64,000 nucleotides of DNA from an uncultured Myroides sp. (GTDB taxonomy: Bacteria; Bacteroidota; Bacteroidia; Flavobacteriales; Flavobacteriaceae): positions 1-64,000 of the forward strand of contig CAJYTF010000040.1 of the NCBI GenBank assembly GCA_913777665.1. The letters are read 5' to 3'. Shown piece after piece: positions 34,825 through 45,675 of the stretch; the first letter of the stretch is position 1, and the number at the start of each line of letters is the position of its first letter. Under the pieces are notes generated by a model, which was not told where the DNA came from, searched no databases, and saw only the letters and a list, made by a program, of their open reading frames with translations. The position numbers and the translations under genes were made by a program.

Positions 34825-34858
34825 TATTTTAAATAAAAAAACAGATTGACTGTTTTTT

Positions 34859-35311
34859 TTATTGTAAACGATTTATAACATTCATATTTCTGCTATCTCT
34901 ACCATTACTTAAATTCACGGTTAACTGCAAATAAGAATTTACCGGCTTGTTCTCAATTCTTCCCGGAACCCACTGATTTCCGTTCTTAATTGCATTTTCT
35001 ATAGCTTCATTGCACAATGAAACATCGGCTTTCACAAATTCCACCTTTGCAACTTTACCTTTATCGGTAATTAAAACATCAATAATAATGGTGGTATCTT
35101 TTCCTTTAAAGGATCCTCTCTTACAATTTTTAGTTGCGTCTTCAATCTGCTTCAAAATCACCGCATAACCACCACGATAAGTTGCCATAACATCTACATC
35201 ACGGTATACAGGAATTTCTCTAACAGTTACTTTTTTCTCGGGAGCAGAAGTTTGCGCATTTAAGGTTATCGAAAATAGCACAAAAAACAGGTAAGCAATT
35301 TTTGTTTTCAT
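34859..35311 (-). CDS. Secreted TonB-C-like protein
   Basis: 150 residues with signal peptide (MKTKIAYLFFVLFSITLNAQ). The mature part has the TonB C-terminal-like strand pattern TTIIIDVLITDKGKVAKVEFVKAD, then CNEAIENAIKNGNQWVPGRIENKPV and LQLTVNLS. It has no membrane helix or proline-rich span, so it is not a classical energy-transducing TonB. On the same strand as the blaI operon, 74 nt upstream of it, possibly as part of the same module. Confidence 0.78.
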   Translation of the reverse strand: MKTKIAYLFFVLFSITLNAQTSAPEKKVTVREIPVYRDVDVMATYRGGYAVILKQIEDATKNCKRGSFKGKDTTIIIDVLITDKGKVAKVEFVKADVSLCNEAIENAIKNGNQWVPGRIENKPVNSYLQLTVNLSNGRDSRNMNVINRLQ

Positions 35312-35415
35312 AAGTTAAATAAGTATGTTTTTATTATATGCAAAAATACAATTTAGTTGCAAATAACATAATTTTTAATTTTTTGGTTTTCTTTACTATT
35401 TTTACATAAAAAAGA

Positions 35416-36201
35416 TTGAACACGTTTACTTACAAAAATACCGCAATAAATTATATTGATTCCGGAAAAGGAAACACAGTTTTACTTATTCACGGTTTTT
35501 TGGAAGATTCTTCAATGTGGATCGATCTAACATCGAATTTAGATAAACGATACCGAGTTATTGCTGTTGATCTTTTAGGTCATGGCAAGAGCGATTGTTA
35601 CGGATATGTGCACACAATGGAAGATCAGGCGGATATGCTTTTTGCGTTGATTTCTGAATTGCGTTTGCGAAAGGTTTCGTTAATTGGGCATTCTATGGGT
35701 GGATACATTGCGTTGGCTTTTGCTGAATTGTATCCTGACAATGTTCGATCATTGATTCTTTTGAATTCATCTGCCCAACCCGATTCCGAAGAACGTAAAA
35801 TAAATCGTGACCGTGCCATTGATGTCGTAAAAAAGAACAGCACTGCTTTTATTAGAATGGCAACGCAGAATTTGTTCGATAAAGAAGCACATAATTTACA
35901 TGCAGATAAAATTGAGGCTTTTACCCAACAAGCATTAAAAACTCCATTACAAGGAATAATCGCAGCTTTAGAAGGCATGAAGATCCGTATAGATCGCGAA
36001 GCATTACTGCACTTTAGTCCGTACCCAAAATTGATTATTGCCAGTGAAAACGACACCATTATTCCTTTAGATGATATTAAAAGTCAGGTTGAAGGAGCCG
36101 AAGTTACGTTTGAAATTATTCCTGGCGGCCATGTTGCTACTATTGAACAAGATTCTAAAATAGCTTCAATCATCACATCGTTTTTAAAGAAAAACAATTA
36201 A
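35416..36201 (+). CDS. Alpha/beta hydrolase
   Basis: 261 residues. Cytoplasmic alpha/beta hydrolase with the oxyanion HGFLEDSSMW, the strand RVIAVDLLGHGKSD, nucleophile elbow GHSMGG, acid in IASENDTIIP and the C-terminal catalytic His in IPGGHVATIEQ. No ATG is available: TAA lies in frame at 35407 and TTG at 35416 is the only sensible start. Its last 4 bases overlap the end of the convergent AddB-like gene. Substrate unknown. Confidence 0.87.
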   Translation: MNTFTYKNTAINYIDSGKGNTVLLIHGFLEDSSMWIDLTSNLDKRYRVIAVDLLGHGKSDCYGYVHTMEDQADMLFALISELRLRKVSLIGHSMGGYIALAFAELYPDNVRSLILLNSSAQPDSEERKINRDRAIDVVKKNSTAFIRMATQNLFDKEAHNLHADKIEAFTQQALKTPLQGIIAALEGMKIRIDREALLHFSPYPKLIIASENDTIIPLDDIKSQVEGAEVTFEIIPGGHVATIEQDSKIASIITSFLKKNN

Positions 36202-38948
36202 ACTACTTTTTCTTCAAATACTGTTTCGGGATCTAAAATTGTATTCAACAAACTGATTAATTCTGCCTTAAAATCAATCAATAAATCATCGGTTATAAAC
36301 TCGTTTATCATTTTATCTTCTTTCAACCCAAACAGCAAATAACCCGATTTTCTATTCTTAAACGAATAAATTCCAGCCTGAACTGCCAAATGCGTATTGC
36401 TTTTATACATTAAACCGTACATAAGCAACTGAATGGCTTTTTCGAATTTTAAATCAGTTGTGATTCCTGAAATTTCTTTTATTTGAACCTGATTAAGTTC
36501 CACTTTTCCAGTCTTGTAATCTATAATTCTCACAACATTGTTGCGGATTTCAATTCTATCGGCAATTCCCGATAATTTAATGTTGTATGATAATTTTGAA
36601 TCTTTTAAAACGGTTTCCAAAGTTTGTTCTAATCCAATTATTGTAACATCATCGCCACTTTCAAGCATCTCTTTTTCAAGCATTAAAAAATGATACACGT
36701 TACGTTTTGCAACTTCAAACGCTAAAAGATTTTTCCCTTGTTTATCCGCACTTTCTGAATAATTCAACTTAAACTGGTTCACAATTTCGGTTTGATACTT
36801 TTGTAACATTTTATCAACCATTGCAATGCTTAATTTTTGATCGATTACTGGTTTATACAATTCTTCCAAAGCGCCATGAATAATAGTCCCTAAAGTATTT
36901 AAGGCGATGTTTTCTTCTACTTCATCTAACTCACGAATACCCAAAATACGCTGCATATAAAACTGAATTGGATTCCGCATATAATTGCCAATTGCCGACG
37001 GAGAAAAACCTTTATCTGAAGCAATTTCTTTCAATCGATTCTGTAATAATTCCGATTTTTCAATCATTAAAGGTTCACTAACACTATCGGGCGATTTTGC
37101 AAAATAATTATTTACTTTTATGTTGTGATTTACCTGCGGATCTAAAACCAATTGTGTTATAAATCTACTTTTTTCACCGGCATCCAACCCTTCGGAATTT
37201 GAATTATATAACAGATAAATATTCTTTGCACGCAATAGCAAATGGTAGAAATGGTAGGTGTAAATAGCATCTTTTTCTCGGAAAGTAGGCAAACCCAATT
37301 CCATTTTAACATCATACGGAAAAAACGAATTAGTCGATTTTCCTGCAGGAAATTTCCCTTCGTTTAAAGAAGTGATAATTACATTGTCAAAATCTAAAAC
37401 CCGACTTTCCAAAACACCCATAACCTGCAAACCTTCCAAAGGTTCTCCTTCAAAAGATACTTCAGCCAAATCTGCAACTTGCTTATAAATGGTCACAAAT
37501 TGCTGGGCATTATCAATAACTTTATACTTTAACTGATAGTTTTTAATCTGCGTTAAAACCTGATGAAATGCGTACAGAAAGGTAAGCGAAACATCGTCTT
37601 TATTCTGTCGGAGATAAGTTCGAATTTCAAAAACAATCGCCTCAATTCTGTCGATAATTTCAATAACATCACTATTCCAATCTTTAATAATCAACTGTAA
37701 AAAAGAATTATCTGTCGGAATAAAATCTAAAGTGTTAAAATTAAAAAAAGATAAATTCCGTTTATTAATACCGTCAACCACCTGCTTTGAAGCCGCCAAA
37801 TTTTCAATCAAAGAATGCGACAGCACATCTAAAACTTCTTTGTGATAAAATGCGGCTTTGGTTTTTCCGCGATTCAACGCATTTACGTGCATTTTGAAAA
37901 ACTTGGCAAAAAACAATTGAATAGGATTTGATTTACTGTCGTAATTCATTGTTACATTCAGCGATGCTACCGTATTTGGCAAGGCATAGAGCACAGGAAT
38001 TAACAGATTTTCTTCGGATAAAACAACTGCCGTTTTTTGAAGGTTTTGATTAGATTTTTGAAGTTCTTCTACAATTGATCCGACAATTTTTGCCTGCCCA
38101 ACAGATTTTGGCGTGCTTATAATTTCGATGTTTTTAGATTGTTTGAATTCATCAACAATCCAATCATAAGGATGCGATTTATAGTACGACCAGTTTTGTT
38201 TGATTTTTCGAGCGAAATAACCTGCACCATGATCGGTATCGGTTAAAAAAGCATTGTCTGTATCCCAATAAATCTTTGCTAAGCCATTTTTTAAAAGCTC
38301 TTGTATAATTTGTTCTTCCGCTTGATTTAATGCGTTAAAACCTGCGAAATAAATCGTTTTAGAACTATTTTCATTTATAAAAGCATCGATATCATCAACA
38401 GCAACTCTATAAACTAATCCTTGATAACCGGAATTTTGACTTTTTAAATGCTTAATAAAAGCATTGTAATAGGTTGGCAACTGATCCCAAAACGTGAGAT
38501 AATTTTCAATTAATGTACTACAATCTTCTGCTTTTACAGACCAATGGTTTATATCATCAATGTTTTTAAGATAATCAAAAACATGACTTGGTTTCAACAA
38601 ATAACGATCAATTTCATTAAAATCTTGCAACAACATTTTTGCCCAATTACTAAATTGTTCAAAATCTTGTTGTGCATTTTTCGGAGTAATTTCCTTATAA
38701 ACTTCATAAAATTCAAAAAGTTGTTCTACACCCGAAAGCGTATTCATTTTTGAAATTCTTGTAATTAAATCTTCAATACTGATAATTTCAGGCGCAAAAA
38801 ATGTTTTGTTTGATGTGCTTTTAAAAGCTTCTAGCAAAAACAATCTTGCACGTTTATTCGGTAGAACAATAATGGCATTTGTAAAATTTAAGTTACAATC
38901 GTCTGCAATTTGTTGTGCAATTTTATCTAGAAAAGAAGTTGTATTCAT
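36198..38948 (-). CDS. AddB-like PD-(D/E)XK nuclease protein
   Basis: About 916 residues from the ATG at 38948. The N-terminus (AIIVLPNKRARLFLLEAF) resembles the inactivated helicase half of AddB/RexB, and the C-terminal PD-(D/E)XK nuclease has the DYK core in RIEIRNNVVRIIDYKTGKVE and a Q.(L)Y-like motif in EKAIQLLMYGLMYKS. There is no clear Walker A motif, as expected for AddB. It probably pairs with the AddA-like protein at 41768-44911 for double-strand-break end processing; ompA and kbl lie between them. Confidence 0.85.
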   Translation of the reverse strand: MNTTSFLDKIAQQIADDCNLNFTNAIIVLPNKRARLFLLEAFKSTSNKTFFAPEIISIEDLITRISKMNTLSGVEQLFEFYEVYKEITPKNAQQDFEQFSNWAKMLLQDFNEIDRYLLKPSHVFDYLKNIDDINHWSVKAEDCSTLIENYLTFWDQLPTYYNAFIKHLKSQNSGYQGLVYRVAVDDIDAFINENSSKTIYFAGFNALNQAEEQIIQELLKNGLAKIYWDTDNAFLTDTDHGAGYFARKIKQNWSYYKSHPYDWIVDEFKQSKNIEIISTPKSVGQAKIVGSIVEELQKSNQNLQKTAVVLSEENLLIPVLYALPNTVASLNVTMNYDSKSNPIQLFFAKFFKMHVNALNRGKTKAAFYHKEVLDVLSHSLIENLAASKQVVDGINKRNLSFFNFNTLDFIPTDNSFLQLIIKDWNSDVIEIIDRIEAIVFEIRTYLRQNKDDVSLTFLYAFHQVLTQIKNYQLKYKVIDNAQQFVTIYKQVADLAEVSFEGEPLEGLQVMGVLESRVLDFDNVIITSLNEGKFPAGKSTNSFFPYDVKMELGLPTFREKDAIYTYHFYHLLLRAKNIYLLYNSNSEGLDAGEKSRFITQLVLDPQVNHNIKVNNYFAKSPDSVSEPLMIEKSELLQNRLKEIASDKGFSPSAIGNYMRNPIQFYMQRILGIRELDEVEENIALNTLGTIIHGALEELYKPVIDQKLSIAMVDKMLQKYQTEIVNQFKLNYSESADKQGKNLLAFEVAKRNVYHFLMLEKEMLESGDDVTIIGLEQTLETVLKDSKLSYNIKLSGIADRIEIRNNVVRIIDYKTGKVELNQVQIKEISGITTDLKFEKAIQLLMYGLMYKSNTHLAVQAGIYSFKNRKSGYLLFGLKEDKMINEFITDDLLIDFKAELISLLNTILDPETVFEEKVV

Positions 38949-38962
38949 TTTATAAAAATAAA

Positions 38963-38990
38963 AAAACGTCCCGACAAATCGGGACGTTTT
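38963..38990 (-). terminator. Terminator after ompA
   Basis: Stem AAAACGTCCCGA (38963-38974) / TCGGGACGTTTT (38979-38990), loop CAAA; strong, fitting a highly expressed porin gene. Confidence 0.88.
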
Positions 38991-39011
38991 CAATATTATT
39001 TAAACTGTAAA

Positions 39012-40433
39012 TTATTTTACTAATTTAATTTCTGTACGACGGTTATTAGCGCGTCCTGCAACAGTTTTATTATCATCGATTGGGTTTTTCGAGCCAAAAC
39101 CTTGAGAAGATAAACGGCTTGCAGAAATTCCTTTAGAGATTAAATACTCTCTAACTGCATTTGCACGATCGTTAGATAACGGGTCGTTGATTTTATCAGA
39201 ACCTGTACTATCTGTATGACCTTCGATTGCAAATTTAGCATTAGGGAATTGGTTCATAACTTTAGCCATATTATCTAACACTGCGTAAGATTGCTCTTGG
39301 AAAGTAGATTTACCTGTGTTAAACAAGATTGTTTTACCATACTCGTTTAATTGTTTGATGTGCTCTTCTTTCACTTCTGGACATCCTTTGTTAGATGCAG
39401 GACCAGCAACTTCTGGACATTCATCTAAATGATCTGGCACACCATCACCGTCTGTATCAGGCCATGGACAACCGTTATTTTCTTTTGGACCAGCTTCTTC
39501 AGGACATTCATCTTGTCCGTCAGGTATACCATCACCGTCTGTATCAGGACATCCGTTGAATTCTTTTAATCCTGGTTCTTCTGGACAAGCATCTTGATGA
39601 TCAGGAATACCATCACCATCTGTATCAGGACAACCATTGTATTGTGCTTCACCAAATACATTAGGACATTGATCTAAATGATCAGGAATACCATCAGCAT
39701 CAGAATCAGGACAACCGTTGAATTGTTTTAAACCAGCAACTTCTGGACATTCATCGTATTTATCTAAAATACCATCTCCATCAGTATCTTTTCCACCAAA
39801 ACGGAAAGAGACACCAGCTGTGTGTTGGAAATGAGAAGGTACAGAAACATCTTGTGCTCTTACAACAGCATCGTCTTCAAATTGTTTTTTGTATGTAGAA
39901 GATAAGTTTAAACCAATATTTTCTGACAACCAAAAAGTAAGGCTTGCACCTCCACTAACATTACCTGATGATGCTTTACCTAAGAAAGCGTATCCACCAC
40001 CAACATGCACAGCAGGATCAAACCATTTAGAACCGATTAATCCACCGATACTGTATTTGAAATGACCATCAACACCGTAGTACATTAAGTCTGCGGCATC
40101 AACTCTTCTTTGACCATTAAAATCTCCGTTTGCATCAAATCCATTAGGCATAACTACTTTTTTCATTTTGTTTACAGAACCTGTAACACCAAATGAAACG
40201 TTAGCACCTAAATAATGAGACACGTTTAAAACCGAAGCTGATGGCAAAATACTCCAGTTATCTGTTTGGAAATATTGACCAAAACGATCTGCAAAGTCTG
40301 TGGCAACACTTGAACGTCCACCGTCCAAAGCATTAACCCCCACGGTAATAGCCCATGGTTGATCAGCATTTTGCGCTTGTGTAGCTGTACCAGCTAATAA
40401 CAAAGCAGCTGCAAATACTTTTAATTGTTTCAT
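39012..40433 (-). CDS. OmpA/P60-type major outer-membrane protein with TSP3 repeats
   Basis: 473 residues. Signal peptide [21 protein letters not shown], an N-terminal beta-barrel (about 22-210), then five Asp-rich thrombospondin type 3 repeats ([15 protein letters not shown] and variants, each ending NGCP or KGCP) that bind calcium, and a C-terminal OmpA peptidoglycan-binding domain ([20 protein letters not shown] ... [11 protein letters not shown]). Architecture matches P60/OmpA of Flavobacterium. It has a consensus promoter and a strong terminator, so it is probably an abundant protein. Confidence 0.95.
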   Translation of the reverse strand: MKQLKVFAAALLLAGTATQAQNADQPWAITVGVNALDGGRSSVATDFADRFGQYFQTDNWSILPSASVLNVSHYLGANVSFGVTGSVNKMKKVVMPNGFDANGDFNGQRRVDAADLMYYGVDGHFKYSIGGLIGSKWFDPAVHVGGGYAFLGKASSGNVSGGASLTFWLSENIGLNLSSTYKKQFEDDAVVRAQDVSVPSHFQHTAGVSFRFGGKDTDGDGILDKYDECPEVAGLKQFNGCPDSDADGIPDHLDQCPNVFGEAQYNGCPDTDGDGIPDHQDACPEEPGLKEFNGCPDTDGDGIPDGQDECPEEAGPKENNGCPWPDTDGDGVPDHLDECPEVAGPASNKGCPEVKEEHIKQLNEYGKTILFNTGKSTFQEQSYAVLDNMAKVMNQFPNAKFAIEGHTDSTGSDKINDPLSNDRANAVREYLISKGISASRLSSQGFGSKNPIDDNKTVAGRANNRRTEIKLVK

Positions 40434-40468
40434 AACTATTCAATTTTCTACTTTACGTAATATTTTCA

Positions 40469-40498
40469 CAAAAATAAATTGTTTCAACGAATATACAA
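40469..40498 (-). promoter_or_regulatory. Promoter of ompA
   Basis: Minus strand: TTG (40498-40496), 19-nt spacer, TATTTTTG (40476-40469), 35 nt upstream of the start codon. Confidence 0.7.
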
Positions 40499-40537
40499 AA
40501 TAATTTAGTGAAACCTTTAACATTTTTATAAGATTTT

Positions 40538-41731
40538 TTAAACTACCCCTAACTCCTTTGCTACTTCGGTAAACGCTTTTATAGCTTTATCTAGATGCTC
40601 TTGCGTATGTGCTGCCGATAATTGCACACGAATACGCGCTTTATCTTTTGGTACTACCGGAAAGAAAAAACCAATTACATAAATGCCTTTTTCTAACAAT
40701 TTATCTGCCATTATTTGCGACAACTTAGCATCGTACAACATTACCGGAACAATTGCAGAATCGCCATCAATGATATCTAACCCCGCCTCTTTCATACCTT
40801 TTTTAAAGTAATTGGTATTCCATTCTAACTGATCTCTTAGTTTGGTATCTTTCTTTAATAATTCGAAAACCTTTAAAGACGCACCAACAATCGATGGAGC
40901 TAATGAATTTGAAAACAAATAAGGACGTGAACGCTGACGCAAAATTTCGATGATTTCTTTTTTAGCTGTTGTATATCCACCCATGGCACCACCTAAAGCC
41001 TTACCTAAAGTTCCGGTAATAATATCTACACGACCCATTACGTTTTTAGCTTCTAACGTTCCTTTGCCTGTAGCACCAATAAATCCGGCTGCGTGGCATT
41101 CATCAACCATAACCATAGCACCATACTTATCTGCTAAATCGCAAATTTTATCAAGCGGAGCAACCAACCCATCCATAGAGAAAACTCCATCAGTAACAAT
41201 CAATTTAAAACGACGACCATCGGCAACTGCTTGTTGCAACTGCTTTTCTAAATCTGCCATATCGTTATTTTCGTAACGGTAACGCGCTGCTTTACACAAA
41301 CGAACTCCATCAATAATCGACGCGTGGTTTAAGCTATCAGAAATAATACAATCTTCGGCTCCTAATAAAGGTTCAAAAACACCACCATTTGCATCAAAAG
41401 CAGCTGCATATAAAATAGTATCTTCGGTTCCGTAAAAATCGGCAATTTCTTTTTCTAATTGTTTGTGGATATCTTGTGTTCCGCAGATAAAACGAACAGA
41501 CGACATTCCGAAACCATGCGTATCTAAAGCATCTTTAGCTGCCTGAACAACTTCCGGATGCGACGACAATCCCAAATAATTATTCGCACAAAAGTTCAAA
41601 ACTTTTTCGCCCGTACTAATAGTAATTTCGGCTCCTTGCGGCGATGTTATAATGCGCTCTTTTTTATACAAACCATTGTCTTTAATGGTGTCGATTTCTG
41701 TTTGTAAAAACTCTTTAATAGCTCCGTACAT
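40538..41731 (-). CDS. kbl: Glycine C-acetyltransferase (2-amino-3-ketobutyrate CoA ligase)
   Basis: 397 residues, typical length. PLP enzyme of the alpha-oxoamine synthase family cleaving 2-amino-3-ketobutyrate to glycine and acetyl-CoA in threonine breakdown. Landmarks: [58 protein letters not shown], and [15 protein letters not shown] with the PLP lysine. No tdh neighbour is in the window. TAAATTTG at 41778-41771 is a possible -7 box lying across the end of the upstream gene. Confidence 0.94.
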   Translation of the reverse strand: MYGAIKEFLQTEIDTIKDNGLYKKERIITSPQGAEITISTGEKVLNFCANNYLGLSSHPEVVQAAKDALDTHGFGMSSVRFICGTQDIHKQLEKEIADFYGTEDTILYAAAFDANGGVFEPLLGAEDCIISDSLNHASIIDGVRLCKAARYRYENNDMADLEKQLQQAVADGRRFKLIVTDGVFSMDGLVAPLDKICDLADKYGAMVMVDECHAAGFIGATGKGTLEAKNVMGRVDIITGTLGKALGGAMGGYTTAKKEIIEILRQRSRPYLFSNSLAPSIVGASLKVFELLKKDTKLRDQLEWNTNYFKKGMKEAGLDIIDGDSAIVPVMLYDAKLSQIMADKLLEKGIYVIGFFFPVVPKDKARIRVQLSAAHTQEHLDKAIKAFTEVAKELGVV

Positions 41732-41767
41732 AATTTTATGTTTTGTTTTTATTTTAAGATTGATAGG

Positions 41768-44700
41768 TTACAAATTTATTATTTTTAAATTGTCTTGAAT
41801 ATACAAGAGCGTCTTTTTTGCGATTTCGTAGCCCATTTCTTCAATTGCCAAGGCATAATCGTTAATCTGTTTGGTGTATTTTGGTTGTTCTTCCCCGGTT
41901 TTATAGTCGATGATATAAGCTTTGTTTCCATTTATGGCAACACGATCGGGTTTTATATTTTTGAACGATTCATGCAAAATTGGTCGTTCGTTATAAATGA
42001 TATTCTCTTTATTGAAGAAAGGTTGCAGATCTTCATGTTGAACAATTTCTTTAATTTTTTCTGATATTTCGTGTTCTTCTGTTGCAGGCAACATTCCTTT
42101 CGATACCGCATTTTTCACTACAAAATCTACATCGTCAACCGTGATAATTTCTGCCAACAATTCGTGTATCAAATTTCCCTTTTCAATGGCGTGCTGCTGT
42201 TTGGTATCCCACATAATTGCTTCGCGCTTTGCAATTTTTATTACCGATTGATCTATTGGTTTTTCTACCGATTTTATCACGATTGGTTTTAAAAGTTCAT
42301 CTGTTTTTTCGGCAGATACTTTTACAGGATTTCCAAAATCATAATTCAATTCACTTTCGGAAAATCGACCTAAATCTTCTAAATAAGTCACAAAAAATGC
42401 GGCTAATGTATTTGGTAGCGTTCCGGTTTTTGATCGTTTGTAATTACTTATAATGTACAACTGCTCTTCGGCACGCGTTAACGCCACGTACAAAACATTT
42501 AAATTATCAAGCAGTTCTTCCTGCTTTTTTTGATCGAACAAACGTTGCGCAGTTTCACCATACATTTTTACGTCGTTTTTAAGATCGACCAATGCTTTCG
42601 GGATAACCAACTGATCATTTTCTTCTAAATCGACCCAAATTTTATCGCGTGATTTCGAAAAATCTTCATCGGCAAACGGATAAATCACCACCGGAAATTC
42701 CAATCCTTTTGATTTGTGAACCGTCATTAATGTTACCGCATTTTCATTTTCGGGCGATGGAATACTCAATTTATGATAATTCTGTTCCCAATAATTTAAA
42801 AAATCGGCGATTGTTGACTGGTTTTTTACGGTTCGTTCTAAAATCAAATCTAGAAAATATTGTACATAAGCTTCGGTTTTTTTGGTCGGAATAAATGCCG
42901 AAACCAGCAATTCTACTGCCACATACAAATTATTTTTACGCAGTTCTTTAAAATTGATTTCAATGCCGAACGTTTGCAGATAACTCTGAAAATCGGCTTC
43001 ATTATCCATCGCCATTCCTTTCACAATCACATCGTGTACTTTGGCATCTTTCAGAATAAATCGACCAACATAATATAAAATCAGTGCTTTTGCTTCTTTA
43101 TCGTGATTGTTCTTTAAAAATCGTAACAAATTCAGCAGCAACTGAACTTCGGTAGCATTATTAATCAACAAAGTTTCCGAAGATAAAATGCGGATTCCAT
43201 TTTTTGTTAAATGATTGGCAACCTTAACACCGTCTTTACTTTTACGCGTTAACACCACAATATCGCCCAACGAAAAACCTTGAGCCAAAACATTTTCAAT
43301 CGTTTTTAAAACTTCGTTCAGATACAAATCGTCTTTTGTAACCTCATCATCAACCAACAAATCGTTATTTAAAAACGAAATATTTACGAAACCGCCTTTT
43401 TTGGGATTTGTGTTTTGATGCGAATAATTTTCGTACAGATTTTGATACGCTGGGTTATTGAACTGATTCGCCAAAAACTTAAAAATCCCGTTGTTAAATT
43501 CGATCACTTCAGAAAAACTGCGGTAATTGGTATCTAAACTTACGGTTGCTTTTGACGGATTTGAAAACGGATTTTCGCCATCGCTCAATTGCATAAATTG
43601 TTCTGCCTTGCCGCCACGCCAGCGATAAATTGCTTGTTTTGGATCGCCCACAATCATTAACGAACCTTGTTTACCAAAATCGTCTTCGCCCGAAAGGGCA
43701 TTATCAATCAACGGAACCAGATTTTGCCATTGCATTTCGGACGTATCCTGAAATTCATCAATAAAAAAATGTCGGTATTTTTCGCCTAATCGTTCATAAA
43801 TAAAAGGCGCCGGCTGATTTTTTAATTCTTCGTAAATAATCTTATTAAACTGCGATATAGAAAGAATTTGCTGTTCGTTTTGAATGCGTTTAATTTCGTT
43901 ACTTATAGAATTCAACAACGAAAGCGGCACCAGATTTTTCAGGAAAGCTTCGTAAAAATAGATCTTTCCAAACAGCGGATAAATCTTTTTTGTAATCGCT
44001 AATAAATCGGGAATTAATTGTTCAATTGCATCTTTATCTTTGGCGGTTTTGTTGATTTTAATATCTTCAAACTCGTAATATTTTTTGTTGGCGTTGTTGT
44101 AATTTCCATCAACAATTCCTATTAAATGTTTTGGAAAATACCCACCACTGAACGATTTATTGTCGATACCATTTGTTTCCAGCAACTGCAACGCATTTTG
44201 AGCCAACGAAACTGTTTCAGTTTTTAACTGATTGATCTGATCGTGCAACCAATTTTTTAATGACAAAAACGTCTGCATTTCGATATTCTCAAAAGCTTCC
44301 AGTTCTTGTTTGTTGTTTTCGTTCAGCAACAAACGTCCAATTTCCATTAACTCGTTGGTAACATCCCAACTTTTATCATCATCGGCTTTACTAATCGAAA
44401 AATCTACCAATAACTTGATTAATTCCTCATCAACTCCGGCTTGCGAAATCAAAGCATCAACCGCTTCCTGTAACAAAGCTTCGGTATCTAACGAAACTTC
44501 AAAATGAAAAGGTAAATTCAAATCAAAAGCAAAAGATCGAATTACTTTATGCGTGAATTTATCAATGGTAGAAATATCGAACCCCGCATAATTATGAATA
44601 ATGTTCTTTAAAATCTTTTTAGACTTTTCTCGAATATAAGCTTCGGTAAATTGCGTTTCACCAACAATTTGTTCCAGCAATCGGTATTCTTTCGGCGGAA

Positions 44701-44911
44701 TTTCGTTCAACGTAAACGCATAAATGCAAGAAACAATGCGCGATTTCATTTCGTTCACCGCTTTATTGGTAAAAGTAATTGCAAGCACGTTACGGTAGGC
44801 ATCGTCTTTATTAGAATATCCCAACAAAATTTTAAGATACTCTTTTACAAGCGTATGCGTTTTTCCGGCACCTGCCGATGCGTTATAAATGGTAAAGGCT
44901 TTTTTTTCCAA
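41768..44911 (-). CDS. AddA-like UvrD-type helicase-nuclease
   Basis: 1047 residues. SF1 helicase with Walker A ASAGAGKTHT near residue 11, DEFQDTSEMQWQNL (motif II), GDPKQAIYRWRGG (motif III), TVHKSKGLEFPVVIYPFADE and YVALTRAEEQLYI (motifs V-VI), then a C-terminal PD-(D/E)XK nuclease with AYIIDYKTGEEQPKY. This is the AddA/RecB-type architecture for processing broken DNA ends before RecA loading. The AddB-like partner is on the same strand about 3 kb downstream. The gene starts within 110 nt of the divergent sod. Confidence 0.93.
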   Translation of the reverse strand: MEKKAFTIYNASAGAGKTHTLVKEYLKILLGYSNKDDAYRNVLAITFTNKAVNEMKSRIVSCIYAFTLNEIPPKEYRLLEQIVGETQFTEAYIREKSKKILKNIIHNYAGFDISTIDKFTHKVIRSFAFDLNLPFHFEVSLDTEALLQEAVDALISQAGVDEELIKLLVDFSISKADDDKSWDVTNELMEIGRLLLNENNKQELEAFENIEMQTFLSLKNWLHDQINQLKTETVSLAQNALQLLETNGIDNKSFSGGYFPKHLIGIVDGNYNNANKKYYEFEDIKINKTAKDKDAIEQLIPDLLAITKKIYPLFGKIYFYEAFLKNLVPLSLLNSISNEIKRIQNEQQILSISQFNKIIYEELKNQPAPFIYERLGEKYRHFFIDEFQDTSEMQWQNLVPLIDNALSGEDDFGKQGSLMIVGDPKQAIYRWRGGKAEQFMQLSDGENPFSNPSKATVSLDTNYRSFSEVIEFNNGIFKFLANQFNNPAYQNLYENYSHQNTNPKKGGFVNISFLNNDLLVDDEVTKDDLYLNEVLKTIENVLAQGFSLGDIVVLTRKSKDGVKVANHLTKNGIRILSSETLLINNATEVQLLLNLLRFLKNNHDKEAKALILYYVGRFILKDAKVHDVIVKGMAMDNEADFQSYLQTFGIEINFKELRKNNLYVAVELLVSAFIPTKKTEAYVQYFLDLILERTVKNQSTIADFLNYWEQNYHKLSIPSPENENAVTLMTVHKSKGLEFPVVIYPFADEDFSKSRDKIWVDLEENDQLVIPKALVDLKNDVKMYGETAQRLFDQKKQEELLDNLNVLYVALTRAEEQLYIISNYKRSKTGTLPNTLAAFFVTYLEDLGRFSESELNYDFGNPVKVSAEKTDELLKPIVIKSVEKPIDQSVIKIAKREAIMWDTKQQHAIEKGNLIHELLAEIITVDDVDFVVKNAVSKGMLPATEEHEISEKIKEIVQHEDLQPFFNKENIIYNERPILHESFKNIKPDRVAINGNKAYIIDYKTGEEQPKYTKQINDYALAIEEMGYEIAKKTLLYIQDNLKIINL

Positions 44912-44954
44912 GATACTTTATAAAAATGTTAACAAAGAAGATACATAATAATTT

Positions 44955-44983
44955 TTGTTGTCGATGTATTTTGTTTAAATTTG
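44955..44983 (+). promoter_or_regulatory. Promoter of sod
   Basis: TTG (44955-44957), 18-nt spacer, TAAATTTG (44976-44983). Start codon 38 nt downstream. Confidence 0.7.
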
Positions 44984-45020
44984 AAATAAAAATAATACTA
45001 ATCTTTAAACTATTATAGTT

Positions 45021-45626
45021 ATGGCTTTCGAATTACCAAAATTACCATATTCTTACGACGCTTTAGAGCCTCATATTGACGCTAGAACAATGGAAATTCA
45101 CTACTCTAAACATCACCAAGCATACACAACAAACTTAAATGCTGCGATTGAAGGAACTGATTTAGCAGGAAAATCGATCGAAGATATTTTAAAAAATTTA
45201 GATTTAAACAACAAACCTGTCCGTAATAACGGTGGCGGTTTTTACAACCACAACTTATTTTGGGAAGTTATGGCACCTAACGCAGGTGGCGAGCCAACTG
45301 GTGAATTAGCTACTGCAATTAACGAAGCTTTTGGATCATTCGATGCTTTTAAAGATGCTTTTGCTAAAGCGGGTGCTACACAATTTGGATCGGGCTGGGC
45401 TTGGTTATGTGTTAAAAACGGTAAGTTAGAAGTTTGTGCTACTGCAAACCAAGACAACCCTTTAATGCCAGGAATTGGATGCGAAGGTACACCAATTTTA
45501 GGTTTAGATGTTTGGGAACATGCTTATTACTTAAACTACCAAAACCGCAGACCTGATTATATTAACGCATTTTTTAATGTGGTTAACTGGGACGCTGTTG
45601 CTAAAAAATATGCAGACGCTAAATAA
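45021..45626 (+). CDS. sodA: Superoxide dismutase, Mn-type signature
   Basis: 201 residues. Metal ligands lie in the first helix ([14 protein letters not shown]), in NHNLFW and in [19 protein letters not shown]. Metal-choice positions look Mn-like: [11 protein letters not shown] (Gly where Fe enzymes have Gln) and [11 protein letters not shown] (Gln where Fe enzymes usually have Ala/Gly in this loop). A cambialistic enzyme cannot be excluded. No signal peptide, so cytoplasmic. Own promoter and terminator. Confidence 0.95.
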   Translation: MAFELPKLPYSYDALEPHIDARTMEIHYSKHHQAYTTNLNAAIEGTDLAGKSIEDILKNLDLNNKPVRNNGGGFYNHNLFWEVMAPNAGGEPTGELATAINEAFGSFDAFKDAFAKAGATQFGSGWAWLCVKNGKLEVCATANQDNPLMPGIGCEGTPILGLDVWEHAYYLNYQNRRPDYINAFFNVVNWDAVAKKYADAK

Positions 45627-45644
45627 TTAAATTAGTGTTTCATT

Positions 45645-45673
45645 AAAAATCGCCTTTAAAAGGCGATTTTTTT
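45645..45673. terminator. Bidirectional terminator after sod
   Basis: Stem AAAAATCGCC (45645-45654) / GGCGATTTTT (45662-45671) between convergent genes. Confidence 0.8.
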
Positions 45674-45675
45674 AT

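Noticed and set aside
39400..39790. Regular Asp-rich DNA repeats that look like a repeat array
   Set aside because: They are the coding repeats of the five TSP3 units in the OmpA-type protein, not CRISPR or a non-coding array.
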